Origin: Desulfobulbaceae bacterium
GTDB taxonomy: Bacteria; Desulfobacterota; Desulfobulbia; Desulfobulbales; Desulfurivibrionaceae
Assembly (NCBI GenBank): GCA_004332195.1
Contig: SJBG01000004.1
Coordinates: 59,849-123,848 of the forward strand
DNA length: 64,000 nt
Reading direction: 5' to 3'
A program made the translations under genes and the position numbers. Under the pieces are notes generated by a model, which saw only the letters and a list, made by a program, of their open reading frames with translations, was not told the origin of the DNA and ran no database searches. Shown one piece after another: positions 53,586 through 63,311 of this stretch (the stretch's first letter is position 1; every line of letters begins with the position of its first letter).

Positions 53586-55496
53586 ATGCGTGAAATAGTG
53601 CTCGGCACCGCCGGTCATGTGGATCACGGCAAAACCAGCCTTGTTCGAGCTTTAACCGGAATCGATACCGATCGCCTCAAGGAGGAGAAGGCTCGGGGAA
53701 TTACCATCGAGCTGGGCTTTGCCTTCCTCGACCTGCCCTGTGGTCATCGTCTGGGCATCATCGATGTGCCGGGCCATGAGCGCTTTGTCCGCAACATGGT
53801 AGCGGGGGCGGCGGGGATTGATCTGGTGGCCTTGGTGGTCGCGGCTGATGAGGGTATCATGCCCCAGACCCGTGAGCATTTTGAAATTTGTCGGCTGCTG
53901 GGGATCAAACAGGGATTGGTCATCATCAGCAAAAAAGACCTGGTGGAGCCGGACTGGCTGGAGCTGGTTCAAGATGATGTTCGGGAATTCCTGCAGGGCA
54001 GCTTCCTGGAGGGGGCTCCGATGCTGACGGTTTCATCTCTTGGTGATGGTGAGGGCATCAAGGCCGTGATCGCCACTCTCGACCAAATGGTGGCGGCCGG
54101 TGATTTCAGGGAGGCACATGGCCCCTTCCGTCTGCCGGTGGATCGGGTTTTCACCATGAAGGGGTTTGGGGTGGTGGTCACCGGCACCTCGATTTCCGGG
54201 CGTATTGCCCTCGGTGATGAAGTCACTTTTTATTCCCGGCGAATCAGGGGCAAGATTCGCGGAATTCAAGTCCACGGTCAGATGCGCAATGAGGTTGAGG
54301 CCGGTTATCGCACGGCCATCAACGTCCAGGGCGTTGATTTGACCGAGATCCGCCGGGGTGATGTATTGGCCACGCCGGAGTGCCTGGAACCATCCTTTGT
54401 TTTCGACGCCGACTTTCTCTATCTATCCACTAACCTCAAAAACCTGAAAAACCGGCGGCGGGTGCGGGTGCATATTGGCACCGCCGAGCTTATGGGTCGT
54501 CTGGCCTTGCTGGAGGACGAAAATCTGGCGCCGGGGGACGAGGCCGCCATTCAGTTGCTACTGGAAGAGCCGGTCAGCGCCTGGCCCGGCGATCATTACG
54601 TGGTTCGTGGTTATTCGCCGGTGTATACTATCGGCGGCGGGGTGATTCACAATTGTGTCGCCAGAAAGCGTCGCCGTTTTAAGGAGGTCAACCGTGAAAT
54701 TTTTGCCCTCTATCGCCGCGGAGACCCGGCTGATCTGGTCCTTTTTCATCTGCGGGAAAGTGGCGGCAAGGGCCTGACCCGGCAAGAGCTGGCGGTGCGT
54801 CTGGGTCTGTTTGGCAAAGGCTTGCAAAAAACCTTGGAGAAAAAAATTTCCGCCCGCCAGATCTTGATTATCGATCCGGAAAAACAACGGATGATCGCCG
54901 GCACAACTTTAACCACCCTAATTGCCAAGGCGAAAAATCTGCTTTTAGTTTTTCATCAGGAAAATCCCTTAAAAAGCGGAATTTCGGCAGAAGAACTGCG
55001 AGGTCGTCTGGAGCGCACGCTCAGTCCCCGCCTCTTTCAGCTCCTGCTCCATGAAATGTTAAAACAACACTTGATCAAACAGGAGGAATCAGTAATTTGT
55101 CTGGCCACCCATCAGGTTTCTCTGGTTGGTGATGCCGAGACCCTGCGGCGGGAATTGAGAGAGTTCTACCAAGCCGCCGGCCTACGAGCTCCCACCATCA
55201 AAGAAACATTGGAGTATCACGGCAAGTATCCGGGCAGTTTGGTTCGCGAATTGCTGGCGGTGATGGTCAGAGAAGGGGAGTTGATCAAGGTTAGCGAGGT
55301 TCTCTACTACGATGCCCGGGCCATGGCCCAGATCAAGGAAAAATTGATCGCCTTTCTCCAAACCGCAGGCGAGATCGACGCGCCTCAGTTTAAAGACCTC
55401 ACCAACTTGACCCGCAAGTTTTCTATCCCTCTACTGGAATACTTCGATCGGATCAAGCTGACCTTGCGCATCGGCGATATTCGGCGCCTTCGCTGA
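53586..55496 (+). CDS. selB: Selenocysteine-specific elongation factor
   Basis: 636 residues. Elongation-factor G-domain: [13 protein letters not shown] (P-loop, ~7-19), [12 protein letters not shown], and SKKDLVEP. Then EF-Tu-like domains II and III and a C-terminal part of winged helices that read the SECIS. It brings Sec-tRNA to UGA codons, such as that of the HesB-like selenoprotein 6 kb upstream. selA, selC and selD are not in the window. Normal length and no lesions. Confidence 0.96.
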   Translation: MREIVLGTAGHVDHGKTSLVRALTGIDTDRLKEEKARGITIELGFAFLDLPCGHRLGIIDVPGHERFVRNMVAGAAGIDLVALVVAADEGIMPQTREHFEICRLLGIKQGLVIISKKDLVEPDWLELVQDDVREFLQGSFLEGAPMLTVSSLGDGEGIKAVIATLDQMVAAGDFREAHGPFRLPVDRVFTMKGFGVVVTGTSISGRIALGDEVTFYSRRIRGKIRGIQVHGQMRNEVEAGYRTAINVQGVDLTEIRRGDVLATPECLEPSFVFDADFLYLSTNLKNLKNRRRVRVHIGTAELMGRLALLEDENLAPGDEAAIQLLLEEPVSAWPGDHYVVRGYSPVYTIGGGVIHNCVARKRRRFKEVNREIFALYRRGDPADLVLFHLRESGGKGLTRQELAVRLGLFGKGLQKTLEKKISARQILIIDPEKQRMIAGTTLTTLIAKAKNLLLVFHQENPLKSGISAEELRGRLERTLSPRLFQLLLHEMLKQHLIKQEESVICLATHQVSLVGDAETLRRELREFYQAAGLRAPTIKETLEYHGKYPGSLVRELLAVMVREGELIKVSEVLYYDARAMAQIKEKLIAFLQTAGEIDAPQFKDLTNLTRKFSIPLLEYFDRIKLTLRIGDIRRLR

Positions 55497-55937
55497 AATA
55501 AAGGCCGGAAGCGCCATCGGCAACTCCTCCCCATTTTTAGCATTGTTTTCTGAATTACGGTGAATCACTTATATGATTATGATAATCACTACTGGTTCAA
55601 TTAATCTTTGTCGAGGAGTTTTTTTTGGGGTTTAACTTGGCGTAGCTGCGGGGGAGGACCGTTGCGACCGACATTGATCAGCTCTGTGGTCAGATAACGT
55701 CTATGCCGAAGTAGAGTCAGAATTTTTATGGTGGACTCTGCGTTTTTGCCTGGTGGCTTACGCCGGGTTGCGGGAGGGCCTTGTCAGTGACCGGCGGTTG
55801 ACGGGACTGGTCGGGACCGAATTGGAAGGAGGGTAGGTGAGTTGTTTTCTGGTGATGATTCTCTTTGCAACGGGTTAACGAGCTTTGTATTATGGGTATC
55901 TTGAATAATTAGATTTTTCGTTCAAGATGTTCAGTTG
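55497..55937. other. Intergenic region between selB and an unknown membrane protein gene
   Basis: About 440 bp between convergent genes. No tRNA-Sec and no terminator are recognised. A fragment of open frame (~55677-55840) has protein-like composition but no start codon. A 15-bp palindrome occurs near its left end. Confidence 0.45.
55574..55588. promoter_or_regulatory. Fur-family-like palindrome
   Basis: TGATTATGATAATCA is a perfect 7-1-7 inverted repeat, close to the Fur/PerR/Zur type box. There is no gene start nearby in a suitable orientation, so it may be non-functional. Confidence 0.3.
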
Positions 55938-56864
55938 TTACGGACCGTATAGTCGTCGATATTTATCTTGGAGTTCGATGAGGACGGCGAGATATTGATC
56001 GCGCTTTTGCAATGCTTTGGTCCCTGGCATTTCGTTAAGCAAGCTGTTGATGGCCGGTCGGATGTCCAGGCCGTGGTGGTTGAGTTTGGCTTCATTAACC
56101 TGGTCAAGGATCAAAACGGAATAGTATTTGACTAGCAATCGCACCCGAGTCGCGCGACGGAACAGATAGGAACGTCCGCCCAGGGTGTTGAGAAAAAAAC
56201 CGGCGTACTCGTACATGGCGGGTAAGGGCAGGTGAATGTTGATTCCCACGTCAGGACAGTCGGCGGCGATCAGGGACCAGCGGTAAAAAAGAGCCATGAT
56301 GTTTTCCAGATCGGCCATTTCGTTGATCAGCACATCCTTGAACAGCAAAAGATCGTCTCTTTGCAGCACCCGATAGAGGTGAACGCTGTTGTTAAGTATG
56401 GTTAAAAGGTCAGCGGTCTCGCCGCTTACCACCGGTGGATTGGCCAATAATCGGTCGATCAGCATACCGAAGTAGGCTTTACTGCCGTCGACTATCCTTC
56501 TTTTTTGGATATAGTCGCGCTGATCGAGTCTGGTGAAAAAATCCTTGATTTGGCGGCTGATAATGGCGCATTCATCTTCCGGGTCCGGAGGAATTCCCGG
56601 GACCAAGGCGGTGATGGCGGCATTCGGGGGTCGATCCTGGTCAAGCAGAGGGGCTGGGGCAACCGGCTCTTGGCCGGGATAAGTTGGGACCGCGTAACGA
56701 TCGATGATCGCCGGCCTTGGTGCCTTGATGACCGCCGGTTCTTGGGGAGCCAGGGCAAACTTCCAAAGGATGACACCCAGAAGCCCCGTCAGAATCAGTA
56801 CGCCCAAAATGGCGATTGCCAACACTTTTCGTTGGGGGATAATGCGTTTGTTGGGTTCAGGCAT
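55938..56864 (-). CDS. Unrecognised membrane-anchored protein
   Basis: 308 residues, function not recognised. A short basic N-terminus is followed by one membrane helix (~14-36, AIAILGVLILTGLLGVILWK), a Pro/Ala-rich linker (~37-90) and a mostly alpha-helical C-terminal domain (~95-308) with charged residues, presumably periplasmic. Cys at ~98 and ~203 are isolated. No enzyme motif is seen. Good start (MPEPNKRIIPQRK) with GGAGG upstream. Codon use matches neighbours, so it is likely real. It stands alone and is convergent with selB. Confidence 0.7.
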   Translation of the reverse strand: MPEPNKRIIPQRKVLAIAILGVLILTGLLGVILWKFALAPQEPAVIKAPRPAIIDRYAVPTYPGQEPVAPAPLLDQDRPPNAAITALVPGIPPDPEDECAIISRQIKDFFTRLDQRDYIQKRRIVDGSKAYFGMLIDRLLANPPVVSGETADLLTILNNSVHLYRVLQRDDLLLFKDVLINEMADLENIMALFYRWSLIAADCPDVGINIHLPLPAMYEYAGFFLNTLGGRSYLFRRATRVRLLVKYYSVLILDQVNEAKLNHHGLDIRPAINSLLNEMPGTKALQKRDQYLAVLIELQDKYRRLYGP

Positions 56865-57122
56865 AACAACAAATCCTCCCGCAGGCGTGATGATCTGATT
56901 GTTACATAATGAGGGATAGGGTCATTCTAGACTAGCTAAGAGAAGTGTTGAGGTCAACAAAAAACCTGTTTTCATTTTATGGTTTTCACTTGTTAGGCGC
57001 CGGGTAGGGAGATTCTTATTGTCACAACCCCGAAAAAAGGTAGGATTCAGTGGGGTGGAGTGCTTGAAATTGGTCCCCGGTTATGATGACCATCATGATA
57101 AGACCAGGGAGAGAATCAGGTG

Positions 57123-57713
57123 ATGCCGGAAAAAAACAGGAATAAATGGTGGGAGCGTTACATGCCTTTTGTTACGCGCAGTCCGAAGACGCAGGTCCAA
57201 TGGTTGGCGCATACTATGCGGAAAAAAATGCTGAGCTCTGCCGATCTTACCCCTTACGTGCGCCTATTGTTGGAGAGCGATTAACCGGAAATCAAAACTT
57301 CGGTTATGGAGGCCCTGCAGGAGGTGAGCCCTGAACTGATCAGGCAGTTGGTGGAGACCGCCGATATTTATGATACTCCTAAACTTTTTGCCCTGCTGCC
57401 TTCAGGAACGATGGATCTGGTGATGGCGGCTTTGGTTAAAGAAGCTCCGCCCTACGAGCAAAATCCACAATACGAGCAAAATCCACAATTGGTCCGCGAT
57501 CGTCTTTTTTACGCTGTTCATTCATGGAATCCCGACGTTTTCCTCGATGCCGTGGCCAAACTCCAGGAATTGGGTTTGGCCCCGCCAGGATTTGCCACGG
57601 ATCACTCCCGATTTCTTGAGTTGCTGGAAGATAAAAAACTGCTCAGTTCCCTTTATCCTAAGGCCAAAGTGGCCCTTGATATCAGGGACTTGGAGGCATT
57701 GCGGGATTTATAG
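57123..57713 (+). pseudogene. Unknown cytoplasmic protein gene with an in-frame TAA
   Basis: One continuous frame of 197 codons broken only by TAA at 57282-57284 (codon 54). First part: MPEKNRNKWWERYMPFVTRS. Second part restarts at ATG 57306, MEALQEVSPELIRQLVETAD, and runs helical to the end. Either a nonsense mutation in one gene or two short genes. No function recognised. It contains an 18-bp in-frame tandem duplication (YEQNPQ twice, near 57450-57485). folE2 follows 79 bp downstream. Confidence 0.6.
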
Positions 57714-57744
57714 AAGGTAAAATGCAAGGGTAAAGATAAAGGTA

Positions 57745-57780
57745 AATGCCAAGATAAATGCCAAGATAAACGCCAAGATA
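57745..57780 (+). repeat. 12-bp tandem repeat (three units) upstream of folE2
   Basis: AATGCCAAGATA twice and AACGCCAAGATA once, then AAAGGTGAG with the folE2 start. It ends about 12 bp before the start codon and so lies in the folE2 leader. Confidence 0.9.
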
Positions 57781-57792
57781 AAAGGTGAGATC

Positions 57793-58800
57793 ATGAAAGA
57801 ACCAGAGGATACTTCATCGCGGCCGCTTTTGTCGGCGGGAGCCGGAGAGGGTCCGAAAAGTTTTTTTTCTCAGGCGCGACACGACCGGGTGTTGGCAAGC
57901 GGTCGTGATATCCCCGAAGAACGTCCCTCCTTTGCCATTCACCTAAACGCGGTGGGCATCAGCGCCAAGACCGTGTGGGTCGGGTTGCCGCAAGGGCGTC
58001 TGTCTTTTGATTTGCGCCTGGAGGTGGACCTGAGGGCTGAGCGACGAGGAATCCACATGTCACGGTTGGAGGAGGCGATCACTCAGCTTCATGGTCATGA
58101 TTTTGTTGATTTGCGCGATTATGCTCTGGAGCTGGTCAACCTGGTCATCCCCGCGCAAGATGCCCGGTGGGGCCGGGTCGAATTGATCGGCAAATTACCC
58201 CGATTCAGTCAAACCGGAATCAGTGGCCGGGTTTCTCTGGATTCCCTGAATGTACGGGTTGAAGTGGAGACGGAAAGAGTCGGCTCTAAATGGCGGCAAA
58301 TTGTTGGCCTGGAGGTGGGAGTGAATCATATTACCGCTTGCCCCTGTACCCAAGTTTACAATCTCCTGTTGTTGTCGGCGGCAGAGACGTCAACACCTGA
58401 TGATCAGGAGGTTTTGATGCCCACTCATTCCCAGCGTTCTCATACCAGACTGGCGGTTTTCAGCCAACAAGGCATGGTTGGCTCGAAGGCCCCGGGCCAT
58501 GAAACCCTGCTGGCTTGCCTGGCCTCGGCCCTGCATCTCAGTCAGGACCTTTTGAAGCGTCCCGATGAGGCGGAGTTGGTCTACGCCGCTCACCGATATC
58601 CCCAGTTTGCGGAAGACGCAGTTCGGGAAACGGCGCGGGCTGCCGGTAAAATTCTTGGTCCCTTGCTGCCGTCTGGCAGCCGCATTCTCATTCGTACCGT
58701 CGGCCTGGAGAGTATCCATAGCCATGATGTCCACTGTCGCCTGGATACCACTCTGGCCACCATCCGGCCAATGATAAAAATTACAAAACTGAAACGATGA
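57793..58800 (+). CDS. folE2: GTP cyclohydrolase FolE2 (type IB)
   Basis: Makes dihydroneopterin triphosphate for folate from GTP. 335 residues of the FolE2/COG1469 family, the metal-flexible alternative to FolE. Signatures: RGIHMSRLEE, GRVSLDSLNV-like segment, the catalytic ACPCTQ, MPTHSQRSHT. Start at 57793 with AAAGGTGA upstream. It is linked by an ATGA overlap to cca downstream. In many bacteria FolE2 is induced under zinc limitation. No zinc operator is recognised here. Confidence 0.95.
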   Translation: MKEPEDTSSRPLLSAGAGEGPKSFFSQARHDRVLASGRDIPEERPSFAIHLNAVGISAKTVWVGLPQGRLSFDLRLEVDLRAERRGIHMSRLEEAITQLHGHDFVDLRDYALELVNLVIPAQDARWGRVELIGKLPRFSQTGISGRVSLDSLNVRVEVETERVGSKWRQIVGLEVGVNHITACPCTQVYNLLLLSAAETSTPDDQEVLMPTHSQRSHTRLAVFSQQGMVGSKAPGHETLLACLASALHLSQDLLKRPDEAELVYAAHRYPQFAEDAVRETARAAGKILGPLLPSGSRILIRTVGLESIHSHDVHCRLDTTLATIRPMIKITKLKR

Positions 58801-60527
58801 AGGCCTTGCCCGATGATGAGCGCCAGATGTTGACTGCCCTGAACAAGGTGTTGGTAGATCTTAATTGCCCCCCCTTTTATCTTACCGGTGGGGCAATTCG
58901 GGATTGGCTTGTGGTCCAACGGGATAACCGGCTGGTGACGTGTCCGTCCGTCGGAACAACCATTCTTGCTTTGTCCAAGGACCTTGATTTTACTCTGGCG
59001 ACCGGCGCCACGGATTTTGCTCGCTGCCTGGCCCGGGAGTTGGGTGGGACCTTCGTCGCTCTTGACCCTGATCGGGATGTGGCCCGGGTGGTTTGGCGAG
59101 GTCGGAGTCTTGATTTCTCCAGATTCCGGGAGCAGACCACGACCATTGAGGAAGACCTGGTTCGTCGTGACTTTACGATCAACGCCATGGCTCTGTGGCT
59201 CAATCCCGAGGGTTTAGACCTTTTTTTTCCAACAGTGGGCCAGGGCCAAAACCAGGGCCAGAACCAGGGCTGGGACCATGGTCAGGATCAGGGTCAGGAT
59301 CAGGATCAGGATCAGAGTCAGAACCAGGGCCGGGGTCAGGATCTGTCTGATCGTCAATATCTGATCGATCCCAGCCACGGCTTTGACGATTTGCGAGACG
59401 GAGTCGTGCGGGCCGTCAATCCCCTGGTGTTTTTAGCCGACCCCCTGCGTTTGCTAAGGGCCTACCGCTTTCAGGCGGTTTTGACTTTTCGTTTGGCCCC
59501 GCAAACGGTGGCGTTAATTCGCCAGGCGCTCCCCGGTATTCAGCGGGTGGCCCCTGAACGGGTGCGCGTGGAAATGGACGCGATTCTGGCGGCCCCCGGC
59601 GGGGCCGCAGCGGTAGCCGCCATGGCTGCCGATGGCCTGCTGTACCAGGTGATCCCTGAACTGGCGGCCGGTTTGGGGTTGCGACAGTCGGACAGTCATC
59701 ATTTAGATGTCAGCGAACATGGTATCGAAACTTTGCGCCAAATGGAGCGGGTACTGGCCCAACCGGACCGTTTCTTTTCAGCATCATCTCGAGAATTTCA
59801 TTGTTATCTCGAGGCTTCCGACCATCCCGATCGGGCTTTAACTCTGCGTTGGGCCGCCTTGCTGCACGACCTGGGTAAGGCGGCCACCTGCGCGCATGAA
59901 GGAGAACGAATCACCTTTTATAACCATGATCGGATTGGAGCTGAACGCTGTCGGCAAGTGAGTGTCCGCCTGCGTTTTAGCCGAGAACGCGAGGCTTTGC
60001 TTCAACTTCTGGTGGCCAACCATATGTGGCCTTTTCATCTAAGCAACGTCCGCCTGCAGGCCGCAACCGCGACCATACCCACAGCCGCAACCGCAGTCAA
60101 CTTATCCCTGCCTTCCTGTAAGGGCGGGGTCAGTCCCCGGGCCTGTCTGCGCTTGGCGCGAGTGTTGGGTCGGGATTTGCCCGCCCTGTTTCTGCTGGCC
60201 ATGGCTGATAGTCTGGCCGGTCGTGGACCTGGCAAACCGCCGGCTATGGAGCAAAACCTGGCGGATCTTTTCGCTGAGATTATAATCGTGACCAGGGAGC
60301 GGATTGATCCGGTTTTAAAACAGCCGCTCCTGAACGGCAATGACCTGCAACATATTTTCGCCCTTGAGCCAGGCCCCGTTTTCAAGGTAATTCTTAGCGA
60401 TATTGAAACCGCCCGGGTGGAGGGGAAGATAAGCAGCCGAGTTGATGCCCTGATTTGGGTGCGGCAGCTCATTTCATCAACATCAACTCTAAGTCTCCTT
60501 GTTGATCGGCATCGATCAACCAATTAA
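58797..60527 (+). CDS. cca: CCA tRNA nucleotidyltransferase with Gln/Asp-rich insertion
   Basis: 576 residues. Adds or repairs the tRNA CCA end. The head shows the TGGAIRDWL and KDLDFTLA nucleotidyltransferase motifs and RRDFTINAMAL. An HD domain (LLHDLGKAATC) follows the neck. An abnormal insertion of about 37 residues at ~143-180 is built from Q/D/N/G repeats (GQNQGQNQGWDHGQDQGQDQ and onward), encoded by 6-bp repeats. A second short Ala/Thr-rich patch lies near ~421-435. Core motifs are intact. Start overlaps folE2 stop (ATGA). Confidence 0.92.
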   Translation: MKALPDDERQMLTALNKVLVDLNCPPFYLTGGAIRDWLVVQRDNRLVTCPSVGTTILALSKDLDFTLATGATDFARCLARELGGTFVALDPDRDVARVVWRGRSLDFSRFREQTTTIEEDLVRRDFTINAMALWLNPEGLDLFFPTVGQGQNQGQNQGWDHGQDQGQDQDQDQSQNQGRGQDLSDRQYLIDPSHGFDDLRDGVVRAVNPLVFLADPLRLLRAYRFQAVLTFRLAPQTVALIRQALPGIQRVAPERVRVEMDAILAAPGGAAAVAAMAADGLLYQVIPELAAGLGLRQSDSHHLDVSEHGIETLRQMERVLAQPDRFFSASSREFHCYLEASDHPDRALTLRWAALLHDLGKAATCAHEGERITFYNHDRIGAERCRQVSVRLRFSREREALLQLLVANHMWPFHLSNVRLQAATATIPTAATAVNLSLPSCKGGVSPRACLRLARVLGRDLPALFLLAMADSLAGRGPGKPPAMEQNLADLFAEIIIVTRERIDPVLKQPLLNGNDLQHIFALEPGPVFKVILSDIETARVEGKISSRVDALIWVRQLISSTSTLSLLVDRHRSTN

Positions 60528-60554
60528 CGATTATCTTTATAAGGATAAAACAAA

Positions 60555-63047
60555 ATGTCGAGCATGAACCGTGACACGCTGCTATGCGATCCTGACACTC
60601 CCACCGGGCCTTATTGTGAAACCCTGAGTGCGGACAATTTGGTCAGCACCATCAACCATCACCTCCTGAGTTTTCTTGGTCAGGACCCGATGCTGGCTAG
60701 TAACCGAGAAATATACAAGGCCCTGGCTTATACCATGCGTGATTTGCTGATTAAGCGCTGGATCTGGACCCAGAAGGAAATTTATGCCCGTAACCGCAAG
60801 CGGGTTTATTATCTTTCCATGGAGTTTCTGATCGGTCGCTCTTTAGGCAACAATCTGATCAACCTTGGTCTTGTTGATAAGGTTGCGGCTGCACTGGAAA
60901 AAGTAATGGGCTATAATCTGGCGGAAGTTCGCGAAGAGGAGGAGGATGCGGGGCTGGGTAATGGCGGTTTGGGCCGTCTGGCCGCCTGCTTTATGGATTC
61001 GATGGCGACCTTAGGCCTTCCCGCCTACGGTTACGGAATTCGTTACGAATATGGTCTTTTTAACCAGCATCTGCAAGACGGGTTTCAGGTGGAGCGCCCC
61101 GACAACTGGTTGCGTTATGGTAACCCCTGGGAGTTTGACCGGCGGACCCTTTATCCGGTCAAATTCCACGGCCGAGTCCACCGTTATCAAGACCACAATG
61201 GTCATCTTCGCCACCAATGGGTGGACACCAATGAGGTTATGGCCATGGCCCACGATATGCTGGTGCCGGGTTTTAACAGTGATTCGGTGATCAACATGCG
61301 GTTGTGGAGCGCCAAGGCCTCCCGTGGGCTGGACCTGGTTTCTTTCAACCTCGGCAACTATGCCCAGGCGGTGGCCAGCGCGGTGGAGTCGGAAACTATT
61401 TCCAAAGTGCTTTATCCCTCCGACGATATCCGGGAGGGCCAGGAGCTGCGCTTCAAACAACAGTATTTCTTTGTTGCCGCCACCTTTCAGGACATTATTC
61501 GCCGTTACAAGAAGAAATACAAAAATTTTAGCGAATTCACTGCTCAGGTGGCCGTTCAGCTTAACGATACCCATCCCGCCATTGCCATTCCCGAACTGAT
61601 GCGCCTGCTGATGGACAAGGAGGGGCTTGGCTGGGAAGAGTCCTGGAAAATTTGCGTTAGTACCTTTGCTTATACCAATCATACCTTGATGCCCGAAGCT
61701 CTGGAAACCTGGGCGGTCGATCTTTTTCATAGGGTGTTGCCCCGTCATCTCGAAATTGTTTATGAAATTAACCGCCGTTTTCTAGCCGAGGTGGCAAGCC
61801 TTTACCCGGGGGATAATGAGCGTTTGCGGCGGATGTCATTGATCGAGGAAGCAGGGGTGAAAAGGGTGCGGATGGCTTTTTTGGCCATTATCGGCAGCCA
61901 CTCCATCAATGGGGTGGCTAAACTTCACTCTCACTTGCAAAAAACTAGAATATTCAAAGATTTCTACGAAATCTATCCCGATCGTTTCAACAACAAGACC
62001 AACGGCATTACCCAGCGGCGCTGGTTGCTTAAGGCCAACCCCGGCCTGGCCAACCTGATTACCAAAAACATCGGCGGCGACTGGGTGAGCGATTTGTTTT
62101 TCTTGCGGCGACTCGAGCCCCTGGCCACTCAGCGCGCTTTCCAGGAGCGCTGGCTGGCGGAGAAATATCGCAACAAGCAGCAACTGGCCGCCTTGATCAG
62201 CTCCACTTGCGGAGTTACGGTGGACCCGGATTCGCTCTTCGACGTCCAGATTAAACGAATACACGAGTACAAACGACAGTTGCTCAATGTTCTCCATGTT
62301 ATTGTGCTCTATCAGCGGATTATCGCCGGGCGGGCGGAAGACAGTCCGCCCCGGACCGTGATCTTTGCCGGCAAGGCCGCCCCCTCTTATGTTCGGGCCA
62401 AATTGATCATCAAGCTGATTAATTCAGTGGCCGAGACCATCAACCACGATCCCCGGGTGGCAAACCGTCTCAAGCTGGTTTTTATCCCCAACTACGGGGT
62501 TTCCCTGGCCGAAAAGATCATCCCCGCCGCCGATGTTTCCGAGCAGATATCCGCTGCCGGGACCGAGGCCTCCGGTACCGGCAACATGAAACTCGCCCTA
62601 AACGGCGCCTTGACCATCGGGACCATGGACGGGGCCAATATTGAAATGAGTGAGGAGATTGGTCGGGAGAATATGTTTATTTTTGGGATGAATGCCCAGG
62701 AAGTCGAGGCGACCCGCCGCGATCCTTCAAAGGTTCCAGCGACGGTTTATCGAAACAATTCGGAAATTCGGGGGGCCCTGGATGCCATGGCCTCCGGCTA
62801 TTTTAGCCGGGGTGATACCACCTTGTTCCAGCCCATCGTGCACACCCTGCTCAGCCCCGATGATCCTTACCTTTTACTTCAGGATTTGGAGGATTACATC
62901 CGCTGCCAGGAAAAGGTCGGGCGCGAGTTTATGAACAAGGAGCTTTGGGCTAGGAAATCTATTCTCAATGTGGCCAGGATGGGTAAGTTTTCCACCGATC
63001 GAACCATCCGTGAGTACGCTGAGGAGATATGGGGAATCAAATTGTAA
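60555..63047 (+). CDS. glgP: Glycogen phosphorylase
   Basis: 830 residues. Releases glucose-1-phosphate from glycogen. Typical segments: VYYLSMEFLIGRSLGNNL, EEDAGLGNGGLGRLAACFMDS and the PLP-lysine region EASGTGNMKLALNGALTIG. It works with GlgX (11.8-13.9 kb). Start at 60555 with AAGGA upstream (TATAAGGATAAAACAAA). Co-directional with cca, 27 bp away. No glycogen synthase in the window. Confidence 0.96.
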   Translation: MSSMNRDTLLCDPDTPTGPYCETLSADNLVSTINHHLLSFLGQDPMLASNREIYKALAYTMRDLLIKRWIWTQKEIYARNRKRVYYLSMEFLIGRSLGNNLINLGLVDKVAAALEKVMGYNLAEVREEEEDAGLGNGGLGRLAACFMDSMATLGLPAYGYGIRYEYGLFNQHLQDGFQVERPDNWLRYGNPWEFDRRTLYPVKFHGRVHRYQDHNGHLRHQWVDTNEVMAMAHDMLVPGFNSDSVINMRLWSAKASRGLDLVSFNLGNYAQAVASAVESETISKVLYPSDDIREGQELRFKQQYFFVAATFQDIIRRYKKKYKNFSEFTAQVAVQLNDTHPAIAIPELMRLLMDKEGLGWEESWKICVSTFAYTNHTLMPEALETWAVDLFHRVLPRHLEIVYEINRRFLAEVASLYPGDNERLRRMSLIEEAGVKRVRMAFLAIIGSHSINGVAKLHSHLQKTRIFKDFYEIYPDRFNNKTNGITQRRWLLKANPGLANLITKNIGGDWVSDLFFLRRLEPLATQRAFQERWLAEKYRNKQQLAALISSTCGVTVDPDSLFDVQIKRIHEYKRQLLNVLHVIVLYQRIIAGRAEDSPPRTVIFAGKAAPSYVRAKLIIKLINSVAETINHDPRVANRLKLVFIPNYGVSLAEKIIPAADVSEQISAAGTEASGTGNMKLALNGALTIGTMDGANIEMSEEIGRENMFIFGMNAQEVEATRRDPSKVPATVYRNNSEIRGALDAMASGYFSRGDTTLFQPIVHTLLSPDDPYLLLQDLEDYIRCQEKVGREFMNKELWARKSILNVARMGKFSTDRTIREYAEEIWGIKL

Positions 63048-63117
63048 CATTTTTTCGTTGGCAGAAAAATCTTTGTTATTTTTAGAATAGAGGCCGATTC
63101 CCAGTTGTTTCGCTCAC

Positions 63118-63258
63118 GGCCACCTTGAAAAATTGCTCTTTCGCCCGATTTCTGCGTTATGCTCAAAAAATTATCCTCGGAATATCAACCATACGCCTGC
63201 GGTAATTTTTTTTACAGGCCGTAAACTCGAACAAAATAGCTAATTTTTCAAGGTGGCC
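63118..63258 (+). repeat. 141-bp MITE family, copy 8
   Basis: Full forward copy 70 bp after glgP. Flanks TCAC and TTAC match at three of four positions. A glgP terminator lies just beyond it. Confidence 0.9.
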
Positions 63259-63265
63259 TTACGAG

Positions 63266-63311
63266 AAAACCCTAAGGGGACAGATGCAAATCCGTCCCCT
63301 TGGGGGTTTTT
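63266..63311 (+). terminator. Intrinsic terminator downstream of glgP
   Basis: AACCCTAAGGGGAC pairs with GTCCCCTTGGGGGTT around a short loop, followed by TTTTT. The MITE copy lies between glgP and this terminator. Confidence 0.75.

Noticed and set aside
55677..55840. 55-codon open frame between selB and the unknown membrane protein gene
   Set aside because: Protein-like composition but no start codon, no Shine-Dalgarno and no recognised similarity.
55497..55937. tRNA-Sec gene (selC) next to selB
   Set aside because: No ~95-nt tRNA fold with TCA anticodon was found in this gap.
57745..57780. 12-bp repeats before folE2 as a zinc (Zur) operator
   Set aside because: The units are direct, not inverted, and lack a Zur-like palindrome. 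More likely slippage products.
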